DNA from: Microbispora hainanensis
Lineage (GTDB): Bacteria; Actinomycetota; Actinomycetes; Streptosporangiales; Streptosporangiaceae
Assembly: GCF_006874475.1 (NCBI RefSeq)
Contig: NZ_VIRM01000013.1
Coordinates: 1 to 64,000, forward strand
Length of the DNA stretch: 64,000 nucleotides
Reading direction: 5' to 3'
This document shows, piece after piece, positions 52,042-60,832 of the stretch (the stretch's first letter is position 1; every line of letters begins with the position of its first letter). The notes under the pieces are model-generated. The model did not search any database. It was not told the origin of the DNA and saw only the letters and a program-made list of their open reading frames with translations. The translations under genes were made by a program, and so were the position numbers.

Positions 52042-53055
52042 GTGGCATCAGTTCGACTCACGGCGATGCGGAGCATCGCCCTGCTGGCCGTCGGCGCCCT
52101 GCTCGCCGCCTGCGGTCAGTCCGCCGGGTCCGGCGGCGCATCGGGCGGGAAGGAACAGCTCCGCGTCGGGGTGATCTACCTGGACTCGCAGGGCTTCTAC
52201 GCCGGCGTGAAAAAGGGCATCGAGACCGCCGCCGCCCAGGACTCGCAGCTCAAGCTGCTGGGCAACAACGCGCAGGGCGACGCGGCCAAGGAGTCCTCGT
52301 TCATGTCGACCCTGGTCGCCTCCAGTGTGGACGCGATCATCACCTCGGCCGTCTCCGCCACGGCGTCCACCCCGGCGATCGCGGCGGCGAGCAAGGCCGG
52401 CATCCCGGTCGTCTGCTACAACACCTGCATCAACGACGCGGACGCCAAGAAGTACGTGTGGGGCTACGTCCTGTCCGACCCGTACGTCTTCGGCAAGAAG
52501 CTGGGTGAGCAGGCCGGGACGTACTTCACCTCCCAGAAGATCGACAAGCCGAAGATCGCCATCCTCAACTGCGACTTCGTCGAGGTCTGCAAGGAGCGCA
52601 AGCGCGGCTTCAAGGACGGTCTGGCCGAGTCGGTGCCGGGCGCCCAGTACGTCGCCGACCAGGAGGGCGCGGTCGTCGACAAGGCCACCCCGGTCGCCGA
52701 GAACATCATCACCGCCAACCCCGAGCTCGACGCGTTCTACGCCGTGGCGGGCGGCGGCACCCTGGCCGGCATCAAGGCCGTCACCACGCGCTCCCGCGTG
52801 GGCAAGACCGTCGTCTTCGGCAGCGACATGACCGTCGACATCGCCAAGGCGCTCGTTGACGGCAGCATCCTCAAGGCCGAGATCGACGTCCCCGCGCAGA
52901 CCGTGGGCAAGCTCGCGTACGAGGCCGCCCGCAAGGCGTCGAGCGGCGCCAAGAACGACTCGTTCGTCATCCCGGTCGACCCGATCCTCTACACCGCCGA
53001 CGACAAGGCCACCAACGAGAAGTGGCTGACCGAGCACGCCGACGGCATCCCGTAA
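52042..53055 (+). CDS. sugar ABC transporter periplasmic-binding lipoprotein (ribose/xylose type)
   Basis: The 337-residue lipoprotein has a lipobox LLAAC near residue 25 and the Peripla_BP_4 fold: LRVGVIYLDSQGFYAGVKKG, LVASSVDAIITSAVSATAST, GKTVVFGSDMTVDIAKALVD. Ligands in this class are pentoses, hexoses and related sugars or polyols. GGGAGG lies 7 bp before GTG 52042. It is first of an ABC operon with ATPase and permease, divergent from the sugar-acid catabolic operon. Confidence 0.92.
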   Translation: MASVRLTAMRSIALLAVGALLAACGQSAGSGGASGGKEQLRVGVIYLDSQGFYAGVKKGIETAAAQDSQLKLLGNNAQGDAAKESSFMSTLVASSVDAIITSAVSATASTPAIAAASKAGIPVVCYNTCINDADAKKYVWGYVLSDPYVFGKKLGEQAGTYFTSQKIDKPKIAILNCDFVEVCKERKRGFKDGLAESVPGAQYVADQEGAVVDKATPVAENIITANPELDAFYAVAGGGTLAGIKAVTTRSRVGKTVVFGSDMTVDIAKALVDGSILKAEIDVPAQTVGKLAYEAARKASSGAKNDSFVIPVDPILYTADDKATNEKWLTEHADGIP

Positions 53056-53103
53056 ACCGTCCAGGCGACTCGTCCCCCACCGAAGGCTCCCAGGAAGGCT
53101 CCC

Positions 53104-54597
53104 ATGTCGAACACCGACGTCGTCGCGGAGGTGCGTGCGGGCACCAAGCGCTACCCCGGCGTCACCGCTCTCAGCGACGTCGACTTCGCGGTGCGGCGCG
53201 GCGAGGTCCGCGCGCTGCTGGGCAAGAACGGCGCCGGCAAGTCCACCCTGATCAAGGTCCTGTCCGGCGCCGAGCACCTCGACTCGGGCGAGGCGCTCGT
53301 ACGCGGCACGTCGCTGGCGGGCCTCGGCACGCGCGACGTCGCCGCGCTGGGGGTCGCGACCGTCTACCAGGAGCTGAGCCTGGTGCCGGAGATGACCGTC
53401 GCGGAGAACCTGTTCCTGGGGGCCTGGCCGCGCTCGCGCGGCGCGCTCGACCTGCGCAGGATGCGCGCCGGTGCGAAGGAGGCGATGGCGCGCATCGGCG
53501 TGGACATCGACGTCGACAGCCCGGTCGGCGCGCTGGGCTCCGCCGGGCAGCAGCTCGTGGAGATCGCCCGCGCCGTCGCCCAGCGGCCCACCCTGCTCAT
53601 CCTCGACGAGCCGACCAGCTCCCTGGCCGCCGCCGAGGTCCGGCAGGTCATCGACGTCGTACGGACCGTCGCGGAGCAGGGCGTGGCGGTCATCTACGTC
53701 AGCCACCGCATGGACGAGATCCGGCAGGTGGCCGACACCGCCACGGTGGTCCGCGACGGCCGGATCGTCGAGACGCTGCCCGTGCGCACGGCCTCGACGC
53801 ACGAGATCGTCGCGATGATGCTCGGCACGGCGCCCGAGGCCGTGGCGGCCCGCACCCGCCGCCCCAGCGCCGAGCCGCCGGTGCTGTCGGCGCGCGCCCT
53901 GGTCAGCGACCGGCTGAACGGCCTCGACATCGACGTGCGGCCCGGCGAGATCCTGGGCATCGCCGGGGTGCTCGGCTCGGGCCGCACCGAGACGCTGCGC
54001 GCCCTGGTCGGGCTCGACCGCCCTGCCTCCGGCGAGATCCGCCTGCGCGGCGAGGCCGTACGGCCCGGCGCGTTCGCCGCGATGCTCGCCAGGGGGCTCG
54101 GGATGACGCCGGAGAACCGGCGGCGCGAGGGGATCGTGCCGCTGATGGGCGTCGACGAGAACATCGTCATCAGCGACCTGCGCAAGGTGAGCAGGTCGGG
54201 CGTGCTGGACCGCCGGGCGATACGGCAGGCCGCCCGGGCGCTCATCGACCGCCTGGCGATCAAGACGGCCCGTCCGGGGACGCCGATCGGCACGCTCAGC
54301 GGCGGCAACCAGCAGAAGGCCGTGCTCGCCCGATGGCTGCACGCGGGAAGCGACGTGCTGCTGCTCGACGAGCCCACCCGCGGCGTGGACGTGGAGGCCA
54401 AGCGCCAGATCTACGACCAGATGCGCCTGCTGGCCGACGACGGGCGCGCCGTGGTCTTCGTGTCGAGCGAGGTGGAGGAGCTGGCCGACGTCTGCGACCG
54501 GATCGTCGTCCTGCGCGGCGGCCGCGCCGTGGCCGAGCTGAGCGGCGACGAGATCGAGCTGAACCGGGTCATGGCCCTGGCCATTGCCGAGGAGTGA
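53104..54597 (+). CDS. sugar ABC transporter ATP-binding protein (double-domain)
   Basis: This 497-residue protein carries two ABC cassettes. The first has GKNGAGKSTLIKVLSGAEHL (Walker A near 43), a degenerate signature LGSAGQQLVEIARAVAQR and Walker B LLILDEPTSSLA. The second has IAGVLGSGRTETLRALVGLD (atypical Walker A), LSGGNQQKAVLARWL and VLLLDEPTRGVD. This is the RbsA/XylG/MglA layout. It works with the binding protein and permease on either side. Confidence 0.94.
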   Translation: MSNTDVVAEVRAGTKRYPGVTALSDVDFAVRRGEVRALLGKNGAGKSTLIKVLSGAEHLDSGEALVRGTSLAGLGTRDVAALGVATVYQELSLVPEMTVAENLFLGAWPRSRGALDLRRMRAGAKEAMARIGVDIDVDSPVGALGSAGQQLVEIARAVAQRPTLLILDEPTSSLAAAEVRQVIDVVRTVAEQGVAVIYVSHRMDEIRQVADTATVVRDGRIVETLPVRTASTHEIVAMMLGTAPEAVAARTRRPSAEPPVLSARALVSDRLNGLDIDVRPGEILGIAGVLGSGRTETLRALVGLDRPASGEIRLRGEAVRPGAFAAMLARGLGMTPENRRREGIVPLMGVDENIVISDLRKVSRSGVLDRRAIRQAARALIDRLAIKTARPGTPIGTLSGGNQQKAVLARWLHAGSDVLLLDEPTRGVDVEAKRQIYDQMRLLADDGRAVVFVSSEVEELADVCDRIVVLRGGRAVAELSGDEIELNRVMALAIAEE

Positions 54598-54605
54598 GGG
54601 AGAAC

Positions 54606-55619
54606 ATGAGCACGACCACGCCCACCGGCCCGCCCGCGGCCAAGGCGGACGCCCGGGGCGGGCGGCTGGGACGCAACACGCAACGGCTGAACGAGATCGG
54701 GCTCATCGGGGCCATCGTGGTGCTGTTCGTGGTGCTGTCCGCCACCGCGCCGGGCTTCCTGTCCGTGACGAACCAGCTGGCCATCCTGCGCGACGCGGCG
54801 ACGATCGGCGTCGTGGCCTGGGCGATGACCCTCGTCATCGTGGCCGGTGAGATCGACATCAGCATCGGCCCCGCCGTGGCGTTCTCGTCGGTCCTGCTGG
54901 CCAAGGCCACCGGGGAGTGGCACATCCCGTTCGCCCTCGCCGTGCTGGTCTGCCTCGCGGTGGGCCTGCTGCTCGGGGCCGGGGCCGGCTTCCTGCGCGC
55001 CCGCTGGGGCATCCCGTCGTTCGTGGCCACGCTCGGCCTGTGGAGCGCGCTGCGCGGGCTGGCGCAGTACATGACCGACGGCCTGCCGGTGCCGCTGGAC
55101 GCCAACGGCTTCCTCGACGTGCTGGCCGGGAGCATCCTCGGCATCCCGACCCCGGCCATCATCATGGCCGTCGTGTTCGTCGTGTTCCTCTTCGTGGCCA
55201 ACCGCACGGCGTACGGCCGCTCGGTCTTCGCGGTCGGCGGCAACGCCGAGGCCGCCCGCCTCGCGGGTATCAACGTCTCGCGGATCCGGGTGATCCTGTT
55301 CGCCACGACGGGCCTGCTCGCCGCGGTCAGCGGCCTGCTGCTGGCCGCGCGCCTCGGGTCCGGCAACGGCGGCGCGTCGGTGGGCCTCGAATTCGACGTG
55401 ATCGCCGCGGTCGTGATCGGCGGCACCTCCCTCGCCGGCGGCAAGGGATCACTGCTCGGCACCCTGCTCGGTGTCGCCTTCATCACCGTCATCGGCAACG
55501 GCCTCGTGCTGCTCGGGGTCAACGCCTTCTTCCAGGACGTGGTCCGCGGCGTCATCATCGTCGGCGCCGTGCTGATCAACGTGTTGCTCTCCAAGCGGAA
55601 CGGAGCCCGTAGCGCATGA
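54606..55619 (+). CDS. sugar ABC transporter permease (RbsC/XylH-like)
   Basis: The 337-residue membrane protein has eight or more helices. DISIGPAVAFSSVLLAK and GWGIPSF-like FLRARWGIPSFVATLGLWSA are typical of the BPD_transp_2 family, as is the EAA-like region AYGRSVFAVGGNAEAARLAG. The start ATG at 54606 has GAGGGAG upstream. It overlaps the dehydrogenase start by ATGA. A second permease is absent; this class works as a homodimer. Confidence 0.93.
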   Translation: MSTTTPTGPPAAKADARGGRLGRNTQRLNEIGLIGAIVVLFVVLSATAPGFLSVTNQLAILRDAATIGVVAWAMTLVIVAGEIDISIGPAVAFSSVLLAKATGEWHIPFALAVLVCLAVGLLLGAGAGFLRARWGIPSFVATLGLWSALRGLAQYMTDGLPVPLDANGFLDVLAGSILGIPTPAIIMAVVFVVFLFVANRTAYGRSVFAVGGNAEAARLAGINVSRIRVILFATTGLLAAVSGLLLAARLGSGNGGASVGLEFDVIAAVVIGGTSLAGGKGSLLGTLLGVAFITVIGNGLVLLGVNAFFQDVVRGVIIVGAVLINVLLSKRNGARSA

Positions 55620-56683
55620 CCACCATGAAAGGCGTCTACCTGCCCGGCGACTTCACCGCCGTGCTCCGCGACGTGGAGGTGCCCACGCCCGGCCCCGGTC
55701 AGCTGCTCGTACGCGTGGGCGCGTCCGGCATCTGCGGCAGCGACCTGTCCTACATCTATCGGGGGCACAAGACCCACGTCGGCCAGGAGGGCGCGGCATA
55801 CAAGGGGGTCGTGGCCGGGCACGAGCCCAGCGGCCAGGTCGTGGAGGCCGGGCCGGGCTGCCGGCGGTTCGGCGTGGGCGACCGCGTGATCGTCTACCAC
55901 ATCTCCGGCTGCGGGCTGTGCCCGAACTGCCGCCGCGGCCACATGATCAGCTGCTCCGACCCCGAGCGCAGGTCGGCGTACGGCTGGCAGCGCGACGGCG
56001 GGCACGCCGAATACATCCTGGTCGAGGAGAGCACCGCCGTTCCGCTGCCCGACGAGCTGTCCTACGTGGACGGCGCCCTGATCGCCTGCGGGTTCGGCAC
56101 GGCGTACGAGGGCCTGCTGCGCACCGGGGTCGGCGGGCGCGACGACCTGCTCGTGGTCGGCCTCGGGCCGGTCGGGCTGGCCGCCGCCATGATCGCCCGA
56201 GGGCTCGGCGCGACCCGGGTGCTCGGCGTGGAGCGCTCGCCCGAGCGCGCCGCGCACGCCCGGTCGCTCGGCCTGTTCGACGAGGTCCTGATCGCCGACG
56301 ACGGGGTCGCCGAGGCCCTCGACGAGGCGACCGGGGGACGCGGCTGCTCGGTGACGATGGACTGCTCGGGCTCGGCCGCGGGCCGCGGCGTCGCGATCCG
56401 GGGCGCGGCCGAGTGGGGCCGCGTCTCCCTGGTGGGCGAGGGCGGCCGGCTGGAGACGGAGGTCTCCGACCTGCTGCTGCACCGCCAGCTCACCCTGTAC
56501 GCCTCCTGGGTCACCTCGCTGCAGGCGATGGAGGAGCTGGCCTTCCGCCTGGTGCGGTGGGGCGCGAGCCCGCAGCGGCTGGTGACCGACGTGCTGCCGC
56601 TGGAGCAGGCCGACGAGGCATACCGGCTGGCCGACTCGGGGCGCACCGGCAAGGTCTGCCTGGTCCCCTCGCCCGGCCGATGA
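55616..56683 (+). CDS. zinc-dependent medium-chain dehydrogenase (threonine/sorbitol dehydrogenase-like)
   Basis: The 355-residue MDR protein has the catalytic-zinc Cys in RVGASGICGSDLSYIYRG, GHEPSGQVVEAGPGC, the structural-zinc cysteines GCGLCPNCRRGHMISC, and the NAD-binding GLGPVGLAAAMIARGLGA. Gene order suggests it acts on the imported sugar or sugar acid. It shares the ATGA overlaps on both sides, so it belongs to the transport operon. Confidence 0.92.
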   Translation: MTTMKGVYLPGDFTAVLRDVEVPTPGPGQLLVRVGASGICGSDLSYIYRGHKTHVGQEGAAYKGVVAGHEPSGQVVEAGPGCRRFGVGDRVIVYHISGCGLCPNCRRGHMISCSDPERRSAYGWQRDGGHAEYILVEESTAVPLPDELSYVDGALIACGFGTAYEGLLRTGVGGRDDLLVVGLGPVGLAAAMIARGLGATRVLGVERSPERAAHARSLGLFDEVLIADDGVAEALDEATGGRGCSVTMDCSGSAAGRGVAIRGAAEWGRVSLVGEGGRLETEVSDLLLHRQLTLYASWVTSLQAMEELAFRLVRWGASPQRLVTDVLPLEQADEAYRLADSGRTGKVCLVPSPGR

Positions 56684-57624
56684 CGGGCCCGGAGCCGCTG
56701 GTCAGGCTGGCCGCGCCCTGGGGAGAGGCGGTCGTCCTGCCCGGGCGCGGCGGGCGGATCATCTCGCTGCACGCGGCGGGCCGGGAGTGGCTGTGGCGCA
56801 ACCCGGCGCTGCTCGACGCGTCGCTCGCGCTCACCCCCGCCGCGCGGCGGCTGCCCGCCCCCACCGGGTTCGCGAGCTGGGCCAACTGGGGCGGAGACAA
56901 GACCTGGCCCGCCCCCCAGGGATGGTCGTCGCCCGAGGAGTGGGCGGGGCCGCCCGACCCGGTGCTCGACGCAGGCGCGTACGCGGTGCTGGAGCGCGGC
57001 GACCTGCACGTACGGCTGCGCAGCGGCGACGACCCGCGCACCGGGCTGGCCCTCACCCGCACGGTGACGATGGCGGCCGACGAGCCCGTCCTCGTGGTCG
57101 ACAGCGAGCTGGAGAACATCACCGACCACCCGGTGCGGTGGGCGGCCTGGACGGTGACCCAGTTCGAGACCGAGTCGTTCCGCGGGCACGACGATCCCCG
57201 GTGCGGGGTGTGGGTCGGGCTGACCGGCCGCCACCGGGCGCCGGTGACGCTGTTCGCGCCCGACGGCGCGCCGGTCCTGGAGCGGGTCTCCCCCTCGGCG
57301 GGCCGGGTGCCGGTGCGCGACGTCGTCGGCAAGATCGGCATCGGCGGCACGGCCGGATGGCTCGCCGTGGTGGCCCCCGGCGGGGCGACGCTGACGCAGC
57401 GGTTCGACGTGCGGCCGGGCGCGCCCTACCCCGACGAAGGCTCCGAGATCGCGATCTGGATGCAGTACCCCAAGGAGGAGGAACTGGAGGGGCTGGAGGG
57501 CCTGCGCCCTACCGCCCGGCTGGTCGAGGCCGAGACCATGTCGCCCCTGACCTCGCTCGCGCCCGGCGAGGTCCTGCGCCACCGCGTCACGTGGTCCGTG
57601 ACGCCGACGCCTCCGCGCGTCTGA
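56680..57624 (+). CDS. DUF4380/aldose-epimerase-like beta-sandwich protein
   Basis: This 314-residue protein has the opening VVLPGRGGRIISLHAAGREW with LWRNPALL, the pattern shared by galactose-mutarotase-like folds (DUF4380). FASWANWGGDKTWPAPQGW near residue 65 and WTVTQFETESF near 155 are likely binding segments. Last gene of the transport operon. It may interconvert sugar anomers or open a sugar lactone; a lactonase role is a guess prompted by the missing lactonase gene. Confidence 0.78.
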   Translation: MTGPEPLVRLAAPWGEAVVLPGRGGRIISLHAAGREWLWRNPALLDASLALTPAARRLPAPTGFASWANWGGDKTWPAPQGWSSPEEWAGPPDPVLDAGAYAVLERGDLHVRLRSGDDPRTGLALTRTVTMAADEPVLVVDSELENITDHPVRWAAWTVTQFETESFRGHDDPRCGVWVGLTGRHRAPVTLFAPDGAPVLERVSPSAGRVPVRDVVGKIGIGGTAGWLAVVAPGGATLTQRFDVRPGAPYPDEGSEIAIWMQYPKEEELEGLEGLRPTARLVEAETMSPLTSLAPGEVLRHRVTWSVTPTPPRV

Positions 57625-57652
57625 ATGATCCCGACCGGATAACGTCGGGGCC

Positions 57653-58516
57653 ATGCGGCTTCATGTGGGATGCGCGATGTGGACGCACGCGCCGTGGCAG
57701 GGGCGTCTCCTGCCGCACCCGCTTCCTCCGGGGGAGCGGCTGCGCGCCTACGCCACCTGGTGCAACGCGGTCGAGGGCAACACGACGTTCTACGCGACGC
57801 CCTCGCGGAGCACGGTGGAGTCATGGGCGGGGCAGACCGATCCCGGCTTCCGCTTCGTGGTCAAGCTGCCCAGGCCGATCACCCATGAGCGCCGCCTGAC
57901 CGGGGCCGGCGACGACCTGCGGGCCTTCCTCGACGCTATCGAGCCGCTGGGCCCGCGCGCCCACGCGCTGTGGATCCAGCTTCCCGGCTCGTTCGGCCCG
58001 GCGGACGCCGGCGCGCTCGCGGCCTTCCTCGGCCGGCTTCCCCGCCACCACCGCTACGCCGTCGAGGTCCGGCACCGCGCGTTCTTCGACGACCCCCGGG
58101 CCGCGCGGCTGCTTGAGCGGGTGCTGGCCGGGGCGGGCGCCGAGTGGGTGCCGTTCGACACGACCGTGCTGTTCCGCACCCCGCCGACCAGCGACGCCGA
58201 GCGGGACGCCTGGTCGAAGAAACCGCGCGTGCCGCTGCGGACCGCCGCCCTCACCGACCGCCCGATCGTCCGCTACATCGGCCGAGACGACCCGGAGCGT
58301 ACGGCCGAGGGCTGGCGCCACTGGGTGGACACGGTCGCCGGATGGCTGCGCGAGGGACGCTCGCCGACCGTGTTCGTGCACACCCCGGACAACGCCGACG
58401 CGCTGACGCTCGCCCGGCGGTTCCACGACGACGTACGCGCCGAGGCGCCCGGCCTGGAGCCGCTGCCCGAGCCCATGGCGCCGGAGGCGCCGGACGAGCC
58501 GCTGACCCTGTTCTGA
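57653..58516 (+). CDS. DUF72 (YecE-like) protein
   Basis: This 287-residue TIM-barrel-like protein has LHVGCAMWTHAPWQGRLLPH, AVEGNTTFYATPSRSTVESW, GFRFVVKLPRPITHERRL and YAVEVRHRAFFDD, the typical DUF72 segments. Function of the family is not established. A hypothetical role in DNA or RNA handling should not be assumed. It follows the sugar operon by 28 bp but is probably separate by function. Confidence 0.9.
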   Translation: MRLHVGCAMWTHAPWQGRLLPHPLPPGERLRAYATWCNAVEGNTTFYATPSRSTVESWAGQTDPGFRFVVKLPRPITHERRLTGAGDDLRAFLDAIEPLGPRAHALWIQLPGSFGPADAGALAAFLGRLPRHHRYAVEVRHRAFFDDPRAARLLERVLAGAGAEWVPFDTTVLFRTPPTSDAERDAWSKKPRVPLRTAALTDRPIVRYIGRDDPERTAEGWRHWVDTVAGWLREGRSPTVFVHTPDNADALTLARRFHDDVRAEAPGLEPLPEPMAPEAPDEPLTLF

Positions 58517-58517
58517 T

Positions 58518-59672
58518 TCAGCGCTTGACGGCGCGCAGCACGACGAACTTGGGGTCGCTCGCGACGACCGCGCAGTTGCCGAAGAGCCGGCGTAGCTTCA
58601 CGTGATAGCCGAGGTGGCGGTTGCCCACCACCCACAGCTCGCCGCCCCGCCGCAGCGCGGCACGCGAGCCGTTGAACATGCGCCAGGCGGTCGCGTCGGT
58701 CCTGCCCCGATGGGTGTGGAACGGCGGGTTGTTCAGCACCAGGTCGGCGGTGCCCGGCGGGAAGCCCGACAGGCCGTCGGCCGCCACGAAGTGCGCGGTC
58801 GCGTCGACCGGTGCGTTCGCCTGGAACGTCGACTCGGCGGAGGCCAGCGCCTGGTAGGACTCGTCGATGAACGTCACCTCGGCCTCGTGGTTCGACAGCG
58901 CCGCGGCGAGCCCGATCACCCCGTTGCCGCAGCCGAGGTCGACCACGTGCTCGGGCCCCGTACGCGCCGGCAGGGCGCGCAGCAGGAGACGGGTGCCGGC
59001 GTCGAGGCGCTCGGCGGAGAAGACGCCCGCGTGGTTGACGACGGTCAGGCCGGAGACCACCCCGATATCGGCGGGCAACGCGTAGCTCCGCGGCCACGGA
59101 TTCGCCCCTCGTGACAGCCCGGGATCGGGCGAGCAGAAGATCAGCCGCGCCTTCCTGACCGCCAGCGAGGTCCGCGTCGGCCCGAGGACGCGCTCGAACA
59201 GCTTCAGCGTCGAGGTGTGGATCTCGGTGACCATCCCCGCGCCGACGACGACCGTGTCCTCGTGCACGTGCGGGGCCAGCCGGTGCAGCTGGTCCTCCAG
59301 GAGGGCCAGGCTCTTGGGCACCCGCACCAGCAGCACGTCGATCCGGTCCGGCGGCGCGTCCCTGGTCGTGCGCAGCCGTACGGCGTCCGCGTCGAGGCCG
59401 TTGCGCTCCAGGTTGGCGCGGGTGGCCTGCCGCCCGAGGTAGGAGTCGCCGATCTGCACGGGATCGTGGGCGGCGAGCGCGGTGGACAGGGCCCCCCAAC
59501 GGTCGCCCACCACGACCAGGCTCCCCGACAGGTCCACCGGCCCGCCCTCGTGCTCGTCGAGGTGCCGCAGCAGGTAGGCGTCGGCCGCGTCCCACGCGCG
59601 GAGCGGGTCGCGGGGATCCTCGGGGAAGCGGGCGAGGTCGAGATCCCCCCGCGCCGTCGTCATACGGTCCAT
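58518..59672 (-). CDS. RlmG/RsmC-like class I SAM-dependent methyltransferase
   Basis: This 384-residue protein has an N-terminal non-catalytic methyltransferase-like domain (1-190) and a C-terminal catalytic domain with the SAM site HVVDLGCGNGVIGLAAALSN and the catalytic NPPFHTHRG. This is the layout of 23S rRNA (guanine-N2) methyltransferase RlmG and 16S RsmC. ATG 59672 or ATG three codons later. It converges on the DUF72 gene with a 1-bp gap. The rRNA site is inferred from family only. Confidence 0.88.
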   Translation of the reverse strand: MDRMTTARGDLDLARFPEDPRDPLRAWDAADAYLLRHLDEHEGGPVDLSGSLVVVGDRWGALSTALAAHDPVQIGDSYLGRQATRANLERNGLDADAVRLRTTRDAPPDRIDVLLVRVPKSLALLEDQLHRLAPHVHEDTVVVGAGMVTEIHTSTLKLFERVLGPTRTSLAVRKARLIFCSPDPGLSRGANPWPRSYALPADIGVVSGLTVVNHAGVFSAERLDAGTRLLLRALPARTGPEHVVDLGCGNGVIGLAAALSNHEAEVTFIDESYQALASAESTFQANAPVDATAHFVAADGLSGFPPGTADLVLNNPPFHTHRGRTDATAWRMFNGSRAALRRGGELWVVGNRHLGYHVKLRRLFGNCAVVASDPKFVVLRAVKR

Positions 59673-59801
59673 CGCCGCTCAGGCTAGTGGGCCCTTCGCT
59701 CGGGTCCGTCCAACGAGTCCCGCATCAGCCGCGCGTGACAGTGTTCACCAAAGCCGGCTGACGTCCCGCGGTGGCCGCCGAGGCTGTCCGCCCGCGATCG
59801 C

Positions 59802-60536
59802 TCAGGTGGTGCTGTCCGAAGTCGTTCCGGCTTTCGTGTGGAGGATCTCGCGGGCCTGGTCAGCGGCCCGGACGATGCTCTCGGAGACGAAGGCGACGAA
59901 GCGGGCGATGTTCTCCAGGCGGGCGGCGGCCGCGGTCCCGGGGCCCAGGACGCCGACGCCCTGTCGTGCGACCTCGCCGAGGTGGGCGGTGGCACGGGCG
60001 CTGGCCATCATCGACTGGTACAAGACGTCGTCGTCGACGATGTAGCGCTCGCGACGGCGTTCGTCGCGTTCCCGGCGGATCAGGCCCTGGCTTTCGAGGA
60101 ACGTGGTCGCCTTGGAGACGGACGCCGGGCTGACCTGCAGGCGTCCGGCGAGTTCGGAGGCGGTGAGGCTGCCGGCGTCGGTGGTGTAGAGGCTGGTCAG
60201 CACCCGTGCCGTCATCTTGGGCAGGCCCGATTGCATGAAGACCGTGGCGAACACCTCCTCGTACTCGCGCACCGCCTCGGTATCGCGTCCGTGGGCCTGG
60301 GAAGGGGTGCCGGGGTTCCGGGGCGCGGTCTTCCTGCGGCGGTGGGTGCGGTGTTCGGTGGCGCGGTGGGCCAGGTCGGCGCGGTAGGCGGTGGGGCCGC
60401 CGTTGCGCATCACCTCACGCGTGATCGTCGAAGTGGGGCGATCGAGGCGCCTGGCGATCTCCGCGTAGGCGAGGCCGTCGGCCAGTCCGAGCGCGATCTG
60501 CTGGCGGTCCTGCTGGGTGAGCCTGCCTCCTGGCAT
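59802..60536 (-). CDS. MarR-family regulator with an extra N-terminal HTH_38 (IS30-type) domain
   Basis: This 244-residue protein has two DNA-binding parts: an N-terminal IS30-transposase-like HTH (residues 3-45, RLTQQDRQQIALGLADGLAY, AEIARRLDRPTSTITREV) and a C-terminal MarR/GbsR winged helix (about 85-160, LTASELAGRLQVSPASVSKA, ERDERRRERYIVD). GGAGGAGACC precedes the ATG at 60536. It is divergent from a serine hydrolase gene across a gap full of GCAACG motifs, which are probable binding sites. Confidence 0.85.
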   Translation of the reverse strand: MPGGRLTQQDRQQIALGLADGLAYAEIARRLDRPTSTITREVMRNGGPTAYRADLAHRATEHRTHRRRKTAPRNPGTPSQAHGRDTEAVREYEEVFATVFMQSGLPKMTARVLTSLYTTDAGSLTASELAGRLQVSPASVSKATTFLESQGLIRRERDERRRERYIVDDDVLYQSMMASARATAHLGEVARQGVGVLGPGTAAAARLENIARFVAFVSESIVRAADQAREILHTKAGTTSDSTT

Positions 60537-60593
60537 CGCGGTCTCCTCCGTGGTCTGTGACCTCGCCAGCATAGCGTTCACTTTGAATCCATT

Positions 60594-60714
60594 GCAACGA
60601 ACCGACAGGGATTGTTGCGTTAGATTCGCATCCATCGCAACGATTTCATGCCTGTGACGTGCAATTATGTTGAGATAGCGCAACGAATGAGTTGTGTGGT
60701 TTAGAAATGCAACG
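60594..60714. promoter_or_regulatory. cluster of GCAACG(A) motifs in divergent gap
   Basis: GCAACGA at 60594-60600, its reverse complement in TGTTGCG at 60613-60619, CGCAACGA at 60636-60643, CGCAACGA at 60679-60686 and GCAACG at 60709-60714 lie within 121 bp of AT-richer DNA between the MarR/HTH_38 and serine-hydrolase genes. Probably operators for the divergent regulator. Confidence 0.6.
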
Positions 60715-60832
60715 TAGCGTTTCCGGTGTTCGAAACAATGAGTCATCGGAGAGCGCGATGCAGAAGTTCGACACCCCCGCCCCGCAGCCTCCGTCCGTTC
60801 ACGCGCACTCATCACCCCGAAGGAGCCCCACC

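Noticed and set aside
52048-54342. A 764-codon open frame on the minus strand
   Set aside because: Lies opposite the binding-protein and ABC-ATPase genes, which have full motifs; the antisense frame has none.
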